Numbered from the stretch's first letter, positions 41,239 to 50,304 are shown. The stretch is DNA of 64,000 nucleotides from an uncultured Oscillospiraceae bacterium (GCA_947630785.1 CANRIW010000005.1:1-64000), one strand, 5' to 3'. Notes: generated from the sequence alone by a model not told the origin. Numbers and translations: made by a program.

Positions 41239-43080
41239 ATGGAATCGCATTTCAAACTGCCGTGGCGGGAGAAGACGGCGCTGATCGCCCGCCATCTGAA
41301 GGGGAACGTCCGGTTTTTCGCGGCCACGGTGCTGTGCTCCTGCGCCAGTATGGTGTTCCATGCCATGACGCCCCAGATCATCGGCGTCACGGTGGACTCC
41401 ATCCTGGACGACAAGCAGCCCAGCCTGCCGAAGTGGGCCCTGGACCTGATGCCCCTGGACTGGCTGAGAGCGGACCCCATCCGGGCGCTGTGGATCGCGG
41501 CGGGGGCGGTGCTGGTCGTGGAGCTGATCTACGGCGTTCTGGTGTACGGCCGGCGGGCCACCCTGGCCCGGGGCTCCGAGGGGTTCGTCAAGTCCCTGCG
41601 GGACGCCCTGTACCGCCACATCGAACATCTGAGCTTCGACTGGCACACCGCCAACTCCACCGGCGACATCATCCAGCGCTGCACCTCCGACGTGGAGGTC
41701 ATCCGTACCTTCGTCTGCAACCAGCTCACCGAGGTCATCCGGACCGTGTTCCTGATCTTCCTGTACGTGTCCATCATGCTGTCCATGAACCTGACGGTGT
41801 CCCTGGTGTGCCTGGTGTTCATCCCCGTGGTGGGGCTGTTCTCCGGGGTGTTCTACAAGGGCATCTCCGGCCGCTTCAAAGTGGCTGACGAGGCGGAGGG
41901 CGAGGTGACCACCTGCGCCCAGGAGAACTTCACCGGGGTCCGGGTGGTGCGGGCCTTCGGCCGGGAGCGGTTCGAGGTGGACCGCTTCAACGAGAAGAAC
42001 GACCGGTTCTCCGACCTGTGGGTGCGCCTGGGCAGGCTGCTGGCGGTGTACTGGGCCTCCGGCACCCTGCTCACCTCTCTCCAGGTGATGGCGGTCATCG
42101 CCGCCGGCACGGTGGAGGCGGTGCGGGGGAACCTGTCGGTGGGCTCCTTCACCGTGCTGGTGACCTACGGCAGCTCCCTGGCCTGGCCGGTGCGGTCTTT
42201 GGGCCGGGTGCTGTCCGACATGAGCAAGGCCGGCGTCTCCCTGGACCGGGTGGGCTACATCCTCAGCGCAAAAGAGGAGCAGGACCTACCCGAGGCGGAA
42301 AACGTGGCCCTGAACGGCGATATCGTGTTCGACCATGTGACCTTCGGCTACGGCGGCCAGCGGGTGCTGGAGGACGTGTCCTTCACCATCCCCCGGGGGT
42401 CCACCTTCGCCATCCTGGGGGGCACCGGGTCGGGCAAATCCACTCTGGTCCACCTGCTGGACCGACTCTACGATCTGGGCGATGGTCAGGGGGCCATCAC
42501 CGTCGGCGGGACGGACATCCGGCACATCAAACGGGAGGACCTCCGCCGGCAGATCGGCCTGGTCCTCCAGGAGCCCTTCCTGTTCTCCAAAACCATCCGG
42601 GAGAACATCGCCGCCACCAGGCCGGAGGCCGCCGGGGAGGAGCTGCGCTCCGCCGCCGCCGTGGCCTGCGTGGACGAGGCCATCGCCGAGCTGAAGGACG
42701 GCTGGGACACGGTGGTGGGCGAGCGGGGGGTGACCCTCTCCGGCGGCCAGAAGCAGCGGGTGGCCATGGCCCGGATGCTGGTGCAGGACGCGCCGGTGAT
42801 GATCTTTGACGACTCCCTGTCCGCCGTGGACGCTGAGACCGACGTGAAGATACGCGCCGCCCTCCGGGAGCGGGTAAAGGGCGCCACCGTCATCCTCATC
42901 TCCCACCGGGTGACCACCCTCATGCAGGCCGACCGCATCCTGGTGCTGGACAACGGGCGGGTGGCGGACATCGGCACCCACGCCGAGCTGATCGCCCGCC
43001 CCGGCATCTACAAGGACATCTATGATATTCAAATGAGCAGCGACGACCGCCGGCTCATCGAGGAAGGGGGGAACCCGTAA
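41239..43080 (+). CDS. Heterodimeric ABC exporter, subunit 1 (degenerate catalytic site)
   Basis: This 613-residue exporter half has six membrane segments (about 30-330) and one ATPase domain. Walker A is GGTGSGKST, the signature LSGGQKQR and the Walker B region VMIFDDSLSAVD. The catalytic Glu after Walker B is Asp, as in the BmrC/TM287 class of subunits that contribute a non-hydrolytic site. The signature is canonical and would complete the active site of the partner. The ribosome site GAGGAGG precedes ATG 41239. The gene follows a leader peptide and terminator. Substrates are likely drugs or other hydrophobic compounds. Confidence 0.93.
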   Translation: MESHFKLPWREKTALIARHLKGNVRFFAATVLCSCASMVFHAMTPQIIGVTVDSILDDKQPSLPKWALDLMPLDWLRADPIRALWIAAGAVLVVELIYGVLVYGRRATLARGSEGFVKSLRDALYRHIEHLSFDWHTANSTGDIIQRCTSDVEVIRTFVCNQLTEVIRTVFLIFLYVSIMLSMNLTVSLVCLVFIPVVGLFSGVFYKGISGRFKVADEAEGEVTTCAQENFTGVRVVRAFGRERFEVDRFNEKNDRFSDLWVRLGRLLAVYWASGTLLTSLQVMAVIAAGTVEAVRGNLSVGSFTVLVTYGSSLAWPVRSLGRVLSDMSKAGVSLDRVGYILSAKEEQDLPEAENVALNGDIVFDHVTFGYGGQRVLEDVSFTIPRGSTFAILGGTGSGKSTLVHLLDRLYDLGDGQGAITVGGTDIRHIKREDLRRQIGLVLQEPFLFSKTIRENIAATRPEAAGEELRSAAAVACVDEAIAELKDGWDTVVGERGVTLSGGQKQRVAMARMLVQDAPVMIFDDSLSAVDAETDVKIRAALRERVKGATVILISHRVTTLMQADRILVLDNGRVADIGTHAELIARPGIYKDIYDIQMSSDDRRLIEEGGNP

Positions 43081-44900
43081 TGGACGAACAGGAGTACACA
43101 AAAGAATTTGACCTGAGCATCTGGAAGCGGTTGCTGCCCATCCTGGCGAAGTATAAGTGGATCTACGCGGCCCTCATCCTGGCCGAGCTGGTGTGGTCGG
43201 CGGTGGAGGTGATGGTCCCCCTGTTCCAGCGGTACGCCATCGCCGAGTTCATCAGCAGGAGCACCCTGACCGGCTTCGTGCCCTTCCTCCTGTTCTACAC
43301 CGCCGCTTTGGTGACGCAGTTCTTCGTGTCCATCGGGGAGAGCCAGGCCACCATGTACATCGAGATGTATCTGGGCCGGGATATGCGCCGGGATATGTTC
43401 CGGCACCTTCAGACCCTGTCCCTGTCCTACTACAACGTGACCCCGGTGGGCTATCTCATCGCCCGGGTCATGAGCGACACCAGCCGCATCGCCGGGATGC
43501 TGGCCTGGGCCTTCCTGGACATCCTGTCCTCATCGTGCTACGTGGTGGGGGCGCTGGCCGCCATGCTGCTGCTGAACTGGCGGCTGGCCCTGGTGGTCAT
43601 CGTCATCGTGCCGGTGATCGCCGTGCTCACCGTCTGGTTCCAGCCCCGCATCCTGCACTGGAACCGGCGGGTGCGCAAGCTGAACTCCAAGATCACCGGC
43701 GCCTTCAACGAGGGCATCACCGGCGCCAAGACCATCAAGACTCTGGTGATGGAGGACCGGAGCGTCCGGGACTTCGAGGCCGCCACCGGCGAGATGTACA
43801 CCGCCGGGGTCAAGGCCGCCAAGCTCAACGCCATGTTCATCCCCCTGGTGATGTTCTTCTCCTCGGCGGCGGTGGCCATCGTGCTGCTGCGGGGCGGGTA
43901 CATGACGGCGGACGGTGCCCTGGAGATCGCCACCCTGTCGGCCTTCATCACCTACGCGGTGGGCATCTTCGAGCCGGTGCAGAACGTGGCCTCCAGCATC
44001 GCCGAGTTCATCTCCCTCCAGGCGTCCATCGAGCGGGTGACAAGCCTGCTGGCCGAGGAGCCCACCGTCACCGACACGCCGGAGGTCATCGAGAAATACG
44101 GCGACGTGTTCGACCCCAAGCGGGAGAACTGGGAGCCCCTCAAGGGCGACATTGAGTTCAAAGACGTGACCTTCCGCTACCCCGACGGGGGCGAGAACGT
44201 GCTGGAGCACTTCGACCTCCACATCCCCGCGGGCACCACCGTGGCCATCGTGGGGGAGACGGGGGCGGGCAAGTCCACCCTGGTGAACCTGGCCTGCCGG
44301 TTCTTCGAGCCCACCCAGGGGCAGATTTTGATTGACGGGCGAGACTATCGGGAGCGCAGTCAGTTGTGGCTCCACTCCAACATCGGCTACGTGCTGCAAA
44401 ATCCCCACCTGTTCTCCGGCTCCGTGAAGGAGAACATCCGCTACGGCAAGCTGGACGCCACCGACGAGGAGATCGCGGCGGCGGCAAAGGCCGTCTCCGC
44501 CGACACGGTGGTGGCCAAGCTGGAGCAGGGCTGGGACAGCGACGTGGGGGAGGAGGGCGACCGGCTCTCCACCGGCGAGAAGCAGCTCATCTCTTTCGCC
44601 CGGGCGGTGCTGGCCGACCCCCGCATCTTCGTGCTGGACGAGGCCACCTCCTCCATCGACACCCAGACCGAGCAGTATATCCAGAACGCCATCGACCACC
44701 TGCTGAAGGACCGCACCTCCTTCCTCATCGCCCACCGGCTGTCCACCATCCGCAAGGCCGATTTGATCTTAGTGGTGCGGGACGGCAAGATCGTGGAGCG
44801 GGGCACCCACCTGGAGCTGCTGAAAAAGCGGGGCTACTACCACGACCTCTACTCCCGGCAGTTCGCCGAGGAGAGCGCCGCCAGGGTGCTGGGGGCGTAA
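43080..44900 (+). CDS. Heterodimeric ABC exporter, subunit 2 (catalytic Glu)
   Basis: This 606-residue partner half has six membrane segments and an ATPase domain with Walker A GETGAGKST. Walker B is FVLDEATSSID with the catalytic Glu, and the signature LSTGEKQL is altered (canonical LSGGQ). This matches the second subunit of heterodimeric exporters of the BmrD/TM288 type: the active site forms from this Walker B and the canonical signature of subunit 1. The start shares one base with the stop of the first subunit (TAATG). Confidence 0.93.
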   Translation: MDEQEYTKEFDLSIWKRLLPILAKYKWIYAALILAELVWSAVEVMVPLFQRYAIAEFISRSTLTGFVPFLLFYTAALVTQFFVSIGESQATMYIEMYLGRDMRRDMFRHLQTLSLSYYNVTPVGYLIARVMSDTSRIAGMLAWAFLDILSSSCYVVGALAAMLLLNWRLALVVIVIVPVIAVLTVWFQPRILHWNRRVRKLNSKITGAFNEGITGAKTIKTLVMEDRSVRDFEAATGEMYTAGVKAAKLNAMFIPLVMFFSSAAVAIVLLRGGYMTADGALEIATLSAFITYAVGIFEPVQNVASSIAEFISLQASIERVTSLLAEEPTVTDTPEVIEKYGDVFDPKRENWEPLKGDIEFKDVTFRYPDGGENVLEHFDLHIPAGTTVAIVGETGAGKSTLVNLACRFFEPTQGQILIDGRDYRERSQLWLHSNIGYVLQNPHLFSGSVKENIRYGKLDATDEEIAAAAKAVSADTVVAKLEQGWDSDVGEEGDRLSTGEKQLISFARAVLADPRIFVLDEATSSIDTQTEQYIQNAIDHLLKDRTSFLIAHRLSTIRKADLILVVRDGKIVERGTHLELLKKRGYYHDLYSRQFAEESAARVLGA

Positions 44901-44934
44901 TAGAGGCCCGCAACTTACGATTGGAAGTGAGAAA

Positions 44935-45492
44935 ATGAATGTAGAGATAGATTTAACCAACGTAGTGCTGACCACGGAGCGGCTGACGCTGCGGCCGTGG
45001 CGGCTGTCCGATTTGGACGACTTCTATGAGTACGCGTCGGTGGACGGCGTGGGACAGATGGCGGGGTGGAAACCCCATGAGAGCAGGGAGGAGTCCCTGG
45101 AGATCCTGCGCCGGTTCATCGACAGGAAAAGGACCTTCGCCCTTGAATATGGGGGCAAGGTGATCGGGTCCCTGGGGATCGAACGATATAATGAAGAAAA
45201 GTTCCCGGAGTTCTCCGGCAAGCGCTGCTGTGAGATCGGGTACGTGCTGTCCAAGGCGTATTGGGGCCGGGGCCTGATGCCGGAGGCGGTGCGGGCGGTC
45301 ATGGAGTACCTTTTCGACGAGGTGAAACTGGACGCGATCTTCTGCGGGCACTTTCTGCGCAATCATCAGTCCGCCCGGGTGCAGGAGAAGTGCGGCTTCC
45401 GCCACTACGCGTTCTGCAAGTACGAGACGCAGATGGGAACAATCGAGGACGACAAGATGAACGTGATCTTCAGGGAAGAATATGTGAAGTGA
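44935..45492 (+). CDS. GNAT family N-acetyltransferase (RimJ/RimL type)
   Basis: This 185-residue acetyltransferase has TERLTLRPWRLSDLDDFYEY at the start. The acetyl-CoA motif GYVLSKAYWGRGLMPEAVRAVMEYLFDEV (R/Q-x-x-G-x-A-like, here GRGLMPEA) and HFLRNHQSARVQEKCGF follow. These are typical of ribosomal-protein or amine acetyltransferases of the RimL group. It lies 35 nt behind the ABC exporter and may be transcribed with it. Confidence 0.88.
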   Translation: MNVEIDLTNVVLTTERLTLRPWRLSDLDDFYEYASVDGVGQMAGWKPHESREESLEILRRFIDRKRTFALEYGGKVIGSLGIERYNEEKFPEFSGKRCCEIGYVLSKAYWGRGLMPEAVRAVMEYLFDEVKLDAIFCGHFLRNHQSARVQEKCGFRHYAFCKYETQMGTIEDDKMNVIFREEYVK

Positions 45493-45521
45493 AAAAACAC
45501 ATTTGTGGAGGTGAAGCCGGT

Positions 45522-46268
45522 ATGGAACTGTCAACAACGCACTATGTTTTTCACTACAAGAAGAACAGCCTGGCTGAAAAAGAGATCGATCAAATCGCCG
45601 ATATCCAGGAGGGATGCTACACATTCATCAGCGGCTGCCTTCATGCCGACGCAAAGGGCAGGATCCACTATCATTTGTTCGACACCCCGCAGGAGGTAGG
45701 GAAGCAATACGCGATCATCCACGACGAGGATGATGACGAGCCGTGCAACGGCTTTGCCCTCCCGGAGACTATGAGCAGGGACGGCACGAATCATGTTTAT
45801 GCCGTATACAGCGAAACAATAAAGTGCATCGGTTTCCATGAGGACGCGCATATCATTTCCTATTCGATCTGCAGACCGGATTCGCGGTTTATCAGTGAAG
45901 GACTTGCCATGTTTTTTGACCGTTACTGGTGGGGGATCGACAATTATTCCTGGACGAAATGGTATATTGAGCAGGGGAAGAATCCGTCTGTCGTCGATCT
46001 GCTTGAAAACAGTCATTTCCGTGAATATGACTGTGAGTTGACCTATCCTCTCGCGGGCGCGTTTACAGGATACCTGATCGAACGCTTCGGAACGGAAAAA
46101 TACGTTGAATTCTATAAACGGTGCGCTGACCGGACAGCGCAGGCGCTTGAGCAAACTTTCGGAATCTCTGCTTTCCTTCTCGAAAAGGACTTTCTCGGCT
46201 ACATGAAAGTGTTCGATCTGCGCGAGGATATCCGCGGGTTGATGATAAAAGAGTTCCAAGTGATATAG
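45522..46268 (+). CDS. Putative zinc metalloprotease (HEDAH motif)
   Basis: This 248-residue protein has HEDAH at about residue 107 (GFHEDAHIISY), which fits HExxH. About 20 residues later FISEGLAMFFDRYWW supplies the third ligand Glu of a gluzincin (peptidase MA-like). No signal peptide is seen, so it is probably cytoplasmic. The gene is clearly AT-richer than its neighbours, with codons such as ATA, TTT and AAA, which suggests transfer. GGAGGTG precedes the ATG. The substrate is unknown. Confidence 0.75.
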   Translation: MELSTTHYVFHYKKNSLAEKEIDQIADIQEGCYTFISGCLHADAKGRIHYHLFDTPQEVGKQYAIIHDEDDDEPCNGFALPETMSRDGTNHVYAVYSETIKCIGFHEDAHIISYSICRPDSRFISEGLAMFFDRYWWGIDNYSWTKWYIEQGKNPSVVDLLENSHFREYDCELTYPLAGAFTGYLIERFGTEKYVEFYKRCADRTAQALEQTFGISAFLLEKDFLGYMKVFDLREDIRGLMIKEFQVI

Positions 46269-46303
46269 GGAGCCGCGGCAGAGCGCGGCTTTGGGAGAAC
46301 GTT

Positions 46304-47086
46304 ATGAACTACCTTGAAGAGTATTACAACAATTATGACGAGGACGGGCGGCTGCTCTCCCGGCACGGCCAGGTCGAGTATCTGACCACGATGAAATACA
46401 TCCACCAGTGCCTCGCGGGGCTGGCGGAGCCGGCCATTCTGGAGGTGGGCGCGGGGACCGGGCGTTACAGCGTGACCCTCGCGAAGCAGGGGTATCGGGT
46501 GACGGCGGTGGAGCTGATCTCCCACAATCTGGAGCAGCTCAAAGCCAAGCTGGACGGCTCGGAGCCGATCACGGCCATACAGGGGAACGCCTTGGACCTG
46601 TCCTTCCTGCCGGACGCCGCCTATGATCTGACCATGCTGCTGGGGCCCATGTACCACCTGTACACCCGGGAGGAGAAGCGGAGAGCGCTGGCCGAGGCGG
46701 TGCGCGTGACCAGGCGGGGCGGTCATATCCTGGTGGCCTACTGCATGAACGAGCCGACGGTCATACAGTATGTCTTTGGGCTGAACCACCTGCGCGAGGT
46801 GATGGAGCTGAACATGCTCACGCCGGACTGGCACTGCGTCAGCGAGCCGAAAGACCTGTTCGAGATGGTGCGGACGGAGGACATCGCCGCTCTGGACGGG
46901 GAGTTCCCGGTGGAGCGGGTCAAACTGATCGCGTCGGACGGGGCCACGAATTACAAGCGGGAATACATCGACGCCATGGATGACGCCGCCTTCGCTAAGT
47001 GGATGGAGTATCATCTCACGATCTGCGAGCGGCAGGATCTGATCGGGGCGTCCCACCACACGCTGGATATCCTGCGGAAGCTCTGA
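46304..47086 (+). CDS. Class I SAM-dependent methyltransferase
   Basis: This 260-residue protein has motif I LEVGAGTGRYSVTLAKQGY, motif II VTAVELISHNLEQLKAKL, motif IV LGPMYHLYTREEKRRALAEA and the post-IV RRGGHILVAYCMNEP. The methyl acceptor cannot be read from sequence. It follows the HEDAH protease after a small AGCCGCG/CGCGGCT hairpin, with GGGAG before the ATG, and ends the plus-strand run before a strong terminator. Confidence 0.88.
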   Translation: MNYLEEYYNNYDEDGRLLSRHGQVEYLTTMKYIHQCLAGLAEPAILEVGAGTGRYSVTLAKQGYRVTAVELISHNLEQLKAKLDGSEPITAIQGNALDLSFLPDAAYDLTMLLGPMYHLYTREEKRRALAEAVRVTRRGGHILVAYCMNEPTVIQYVFGLNHLREVMELNMLTPDWHCVSEPKDLFEMVRTEDIAALDGEFPVERVKLIASDGATNYKREYIDAMDDAAFAKWMEYHLTICERQDLIGASHHTLDILRKL

Positions 47087-47137
47087 ACGGGTCCCGCCTG
47101 CGCGGGCGCGCTCCGCGAGGGAGCCGGGAAGCATCAT

Positions 47138-47173
47138 AAAAGGGCTGCCTGTCGTATGACAGGCAGCCCTTTT
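47138..47173. terminator. Bidirectional terminator
   Basis: AAAAGGGCTGCCTGTC pairs perfectly with GACAGGCAGCCCTTTT (16 bp) around a 4-nt loop. It serves the convergent methyltransferase and EthD-like genes. Confidence 0.95.
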
Positions 47174-47193
47174 GCAGGCGTTTTGGGAGGATA

Positions 47194-48027
47194 TCAGCGC
47201 ATCTGGAGGTAGCCCCGATACTGGGTCAGGTTGTCGCTGGTGGCCATATCGGACAGGAACATGCTGACGATGTAGAAGTTGGGCTTCAGGAAGGGGAACT
47301 GATCCTGCTGGGCCCAGGCGGGCTTTTCCATGCCCTTGGTGCCCTCCACGGCGGCGGCATACCACTCGTCGGGCCCGTCGAACCACATCTCCACCAGACG
47401 GTTGAAGGCGCAGCCGGCCACGTCCTGATAGATGTCGCTGGAGACGAAGCGGTTAACCTCGGGACGGCCCACGAAGCAGGGCACGAACACCTCGTTGAAC
47501 CACTTCTCGCCGGCCTCCTTATCGGGCCAGCGGACCACGAACTGCCAGCGGTAGTTGGGCCCGTCGTCGATGGTGCGGCCCTTGCCCTTGTAGTCATACT
47601 GCCAGTTGATGGGCACATGGGCGAACACGAAGGGAGGCATGCCGGTGTCGCCGCCGCCGGACCTGCGGTGCTCGTCGCCGTCCATGTTGGTGTCGTCCAG
47701 GCCGTCCACATCGGGGATCATGCCCTGCCAGCGGAGGACGTGGGGCGGCATCCGCTCGGTGAAAGCGTTGACGCTCATCTCCGGGGTCAGCTCGTTGACC
47801 ATCCAGTAGTGCTCGGTCATCTGCATCCGGCGGGTGCCGAAGCGCTCGCCCTCGGGGGGAGTGGGCAGGGCGTTGTAGAAGGTGTACTTGTTGCAGTAGG
47901 GGGCGAACTTGCTGATGCTGTCGGGCACATGGACAGAATACAGCCAGTGCTGGAGGCGGTGACGGTACTCCTCGCGGACCACATCCACGAAGATGACGCT
48001 GCGCATGGGACGATAGTCAAATGCCAT
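47194..48027 (-). CDS. EthD-like dimeric alpha-beta barrel protein (putative)
   Basis: This 277-residue cytoplasmic protein seems to hold two ferredoxin-like repeats. The first is at about 8-130 (SVIFVDVVREEYRHRLQHWLYSVHVPDSISKF, in part). The second is at about 165-245 (YRWQFVVRWPDKEAGEKWFNEVFVPCFVGRPEVNRF, in part). This is the pattern of EthD-like dimeric barrels. It is rich in Trp, Tyr and His. It has a perfect consensus promoter and strong ribosome site, so it is probably highly expressed. An MFS transporter lies just upstream on the same strand. I cannot name a substrate. Confidence 0.55.
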   Translation of the reverse strand: MAFDYRPMRSVIFVDVVREEYRHRLQHWLYSVHVPDSISKFAPYCNKYTFYNALPTPPEGERFGTRRMQMTEHYWMVNELTPEMSVNAFTERMPPHVLRWQGMIPDVDGLDDTNMDGDEHRRSGGGDTGMPPFVFAHVPINWQYDYKGKGRTIDDGPNYRWQFVVRWPDKEAGEKWFNEVFVPCFVGRPEVNRFVSSDIYQDVAGCAFNRLVEMWFDGPDEWYAAAVEGTKGMEKPAWAQQDQFPFLKPNFYIVSMFLSDMATSDNLTQYRGYLQMR

Positions 48028-48063
48028 AATACAAAACTCCTTTCGTATAGAAGCGCTGATATA

Positions 48064-48092
48064 ATTATACAAATTTGCCCCCTGCCTGTCAA
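48064..48092 (-). promoter_or_regulatory. Promoter of EthD-like gene
   Basis: Perfect consensus TTGACA (48092-48087), 17 nt, TATAAT (48069-48064) on the minus strand, followed by GAAAGGAG before the gene. Confidence 0.9.
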
Positions 48093-48131
48093 CTGCCGTT
48101 TGGATATTTTTGTGCCTTCCGGATACAAAGA

Positions 48132-48155
48132 GGCGCCGCCCGGCCGGGCGGCGCC
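48132..48155 (-). terminator. Terminator after MFS transporter
   Basis: GGCGCCGCCCGG and its exact reverse complement form a perfect 24-nt palindrome. TCTTTGT follows on the minus strand. Confidence 0.75.
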
Positions 48156-48192
48156 CCTCCACTGGAGATGACAGGCAAATATGGGTCAGAGC

Positions 48193-49539
48193 TTACTTGC
48201 GGCCCACCAGAGCGTCGTCCAGGGGCTTGCCGGCGGCCTGACGGTACTTGTCGTCAGCGGCCTTGACCTTGCCGGGCTGGAACGCGGCGACCAGGATGAC
48301 GGAGATCAGGGCGATGACGGCGGTCACCCAGAAGGGCAGGGTCACGCCCAGGCCGTTCTGAGAGCCGATGGCGATGGTCATGGCCACCACGGTGGGACCC
48401 ACGCACTGCAGGATGTTGGCGATGGGGTTCACGATGCCGAACACGGTGGAGAAGTCCTCACGGCGCCAGTACTGGGCCGCGCCGGACACGGTGAAGTTGG
48501 AGCCGGCGCCCATGAAGATGGCCAGCAGGATGATGGAGATCATGGAGGCGGTGGGGTTGCCGATGCCGCCCAGGATGCCGGAGAGCAGCATGATGATCTC
48601 GGAGATCAGGATGGCGGTCTTGGTGCCGAACTTGCCGTCCACCAGGCCCAGCACATAGGAGCCGATGAGGGCGAAGATCATGACCATGCCCATGACCATG
48701 CCGAAGTCCAGCTGATAGGCGCCGATGATGGCCTGGGTCTGGGTCATCATGCCCACGGAGCACATCAGCAGGGTGCCCATGGGGATGGTGATCAGCCAGA
48801 ACTGGCCGCACTTCAGGGTGTTGGGGATCTTCCAAACGGTGGTCTTCTTGTTCTCGATCTCGGCGGCCAGCATGGCGTCGGCCTTCTCCTTGGTGAAGGA
48901 CTTGTCGTTGTCGCGGAAGCAGCCGACCTGCTCAGGATAGTCAGTGATGAAGATGAGGCCCAGGACCCAGCCGATGACGCCCACGATCAGGAAGGGCAGG
49001 AAGCCCATGAAGGGGTTGGGAGCGGCGTTGGCGGGGAACACCAGGGCGGCGAAGGGGCCCATCAGGCCGTTGCACACGGGGAACGCGAAGGTGGCGATGC
49101 CCATGAACACGCCCTTACGGGTGGGGAACCACTGGCCGATCAGGATGCCGATGCCGAACATGCCGTAGATGTTGGCGAACACGGACACCAGGAAGTAGCA
49201 GACCTTCCAGAAGGCGCCGAAGGGCAGGGCGGCCACGCCCAGGGCGGACAGCAGGGTGAGCACGCCGAAGCCCAGGACCATGGGCTTCACGCTCTTCATC
49301 CTGCCCAGGAAGTTGGACAGAATCAGCTGGATCACGATGCCCACCAGGGTGCCGATGGTCATGATGGGGGCCAGCTGCTGACCGGCCACTGCGTCATCCA
49401 GGCCGGTGTAGTAGCCGGCCAGCATGTTCATGGGGAAGTTGGTGAACGCCTGGAACACCAGGAACGCCGAGATCTCGAAGATCATCAGCATCCAGCCGCG
49501 GAAGCCAAAGTTGATGCCAAGCTTGGTCTTTTGCTGCAT
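48193..49539 (-). CDS. Major facilitator superfamily transporter
   Basis: This 448-residue protein has 12 membrane segments with an MFS pattern. The loop 2-3 region (SNFLGRMKSVKPMVLGFG) and GQWFPTRKGVFMGIATFAFP resemble OFA-type (oxalate/formate-like) or glycerol-3-phosphate-like carriers. The substrate is unknown; the pairing with an EthD-like protein hints at a carbon compound. ATG at 49539 is preferred to an upstream GTG because AGAGGTG has good spacing. It is preceded by a leader of about 180 nt. Confidence 0.85.
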   Translation of the reverse strand: MQQKTKLGINFGFRGWMLMIFEISAFLVFQAFTNFPMNMLAGYYTGLDDAVAGQQLAPIMTIGTLVGIVIQLILSNFLGRMKSVKPMVLGFGVLTLLSALGVAALPFGAFWKVCYFLVSVFANIYGMFGIGILIGQWFPTRKGVFMGIATFAFPVCNGLMGPFAALVFPANAAPNPFMGFLPFLIVGVIGWVLGLIFITDYPEQVGCFRDNDKSFTKEKADAMLAAEIENKKTTVWKIPNTLKCGQFWLITIPMGTLLMCSVGMMTQTQAIIGAYQLDFGMVMGMVMIFALIGSYVLGLVDGKFGTKTAILISEIIMLLSGILGGIGNPTASMISIILLAIFMGAGSNFTVSGAAQYWRREDFSTVFGIVNPIANILQCVGPTVVAMTIAIGSQNGLGVTLPFWVTAVIALISVILVAAFQPGKVKAADDKYRQAAGKPLDDALVGRK

Positions 49540-49753
49540 GAATAACACCTCTGATTAAGTAAGTGTAGTAGTTTTTCGGGTCCCTCTCCAAGGACCGGCG
49601 GCAAAGCCGCCCGGACTTGTTTTGCGCTCTCCTCTCCGTTTTTTCGCTCCTCACGCCCGAAAAGCGCTTCATATGGGGCAGATTCTTCCTCCTCATCTCC
49701 GGGCAATCAGGATACGCTGACTGTATTGTATCACATGCGTTTGGAAAATGCAA
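49540..49753 (-). promoter_or_regulatory. Promoter and long structured leader of MFS gene
   Basis: TTGCAT (49753-49748), 17 nt, TACAAT (49730-49725) starts a leader of about 180 nt on the minus strand. It can form GGCGGC/GCCGCC within CCGGGCGG-N3-CCGCCGG, and GGTCC/GGACC near 49575-49595. No riboswitch class is recognised. An open frame crosses the leader into the gene but lacks a proper ribosome site. Confidence 0.5.
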
Positions 49754-49830
49754 CAAAAAAACACTATTAATTCCCGGCAAATTGGCCACTTTTTCAAAAA
49801 GAGCGGAAAGCCCTTCCCGCGGGGCGCCGC

Positions 49831-50304
49831 TTACAGCTCCCGCGGGGCCGTGCCGGCGGTGGAGTAGACCCCGGTGGCGGTGACCAGGGTGTCGTCCGGC
49901 CGGTCGGGGAAAAAGACCTCCCCCATGGCCTGGGCGGTGGTGCGGCCCAGATGGTTCAGCCGGGTGCGCACATGGACGGTGCCGCTCAGCGGCAGCGGCT
50001 TCAGGTAATTCACCGTCATGCTGACGGTGGGGGTGGGCCCGGACACATGGAGGGCGCAGGTGATGCCCATACAGCTGTCCAGCAGGGTGGCGATGATCCC
50101 CCCGTGGACGGTGCCCAGCACGTTGGCCATCCAGGGTTTGGTGTCGTAGGAGAACAGGATGGAGCCGGTGGGGCCGTCGCAGTCGATGACCCGGGCGGTG
50201 CCGAAGATGTCGGGGCTGCCGGCCCCGTTCCCCACATGGGCCCGGTCAGACAGGAACTCCTCCGCCAGCCGGCGCAGCTTTTCCGTGGGCATGCTCTTGT
50301 TCAT
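49831..50304 (-). CDS. PaaI family hotdog-fold thioesterase
   Basis: This 157-residue acyl-CoA thioesterase-like protein has the hotdog central helix motif GTVHGGIIATLLDSCMGITCAL. VNYLKPLPLSGTVHVRTRLNHLGRTT and a strand ending VTATGVYST follow. The active-site Asp is in LLDSCMG. It lies 20 nt after rqcH with GGAGCG before the ATG, so it is probably the last gene of mrnC-rqcH-thioesterase. Confidence 0.88.
   Translation of the reverse strand: MNKSMPTEKLRRLAEEFLSDRAHVGNGAGSPDIFGTARVIDCDGPTGSILFSYDTKPWMANVLGTVHGGIIATLLDSCMGITCALHVSGPTPTVSMTVNYLKPLPLSGTVHVRTRLNHLGRTTAQAMGEVFFPDRPDDTLVTATGVYSTAGTAPREL

Noticed and set aside
48181..49545. Long plus-strand open frame (over 450 codons) antisense to the MFS transporter, rich in Gly, His, Asp and Glu
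   Set aside because: It is a mirror of the GC-rich codon pattern of the real gene, has no membrane or domain pattern, and lacks a promoter and ribosome site. The same holds for the long antisense frames over prfC (5891-7465), aroF/degV (2181-4493), rqcH (50159-52105) and aroF2 (29637-31838).
49394..49789. Open frame crossing the MFS leader, with a YYTY run near its middle
   Set aside because: It looked like another attenuator peptide, but the only ribosome site is too close to its first ATG, it overlaps the real gene out of frame, and no terminator lies between.
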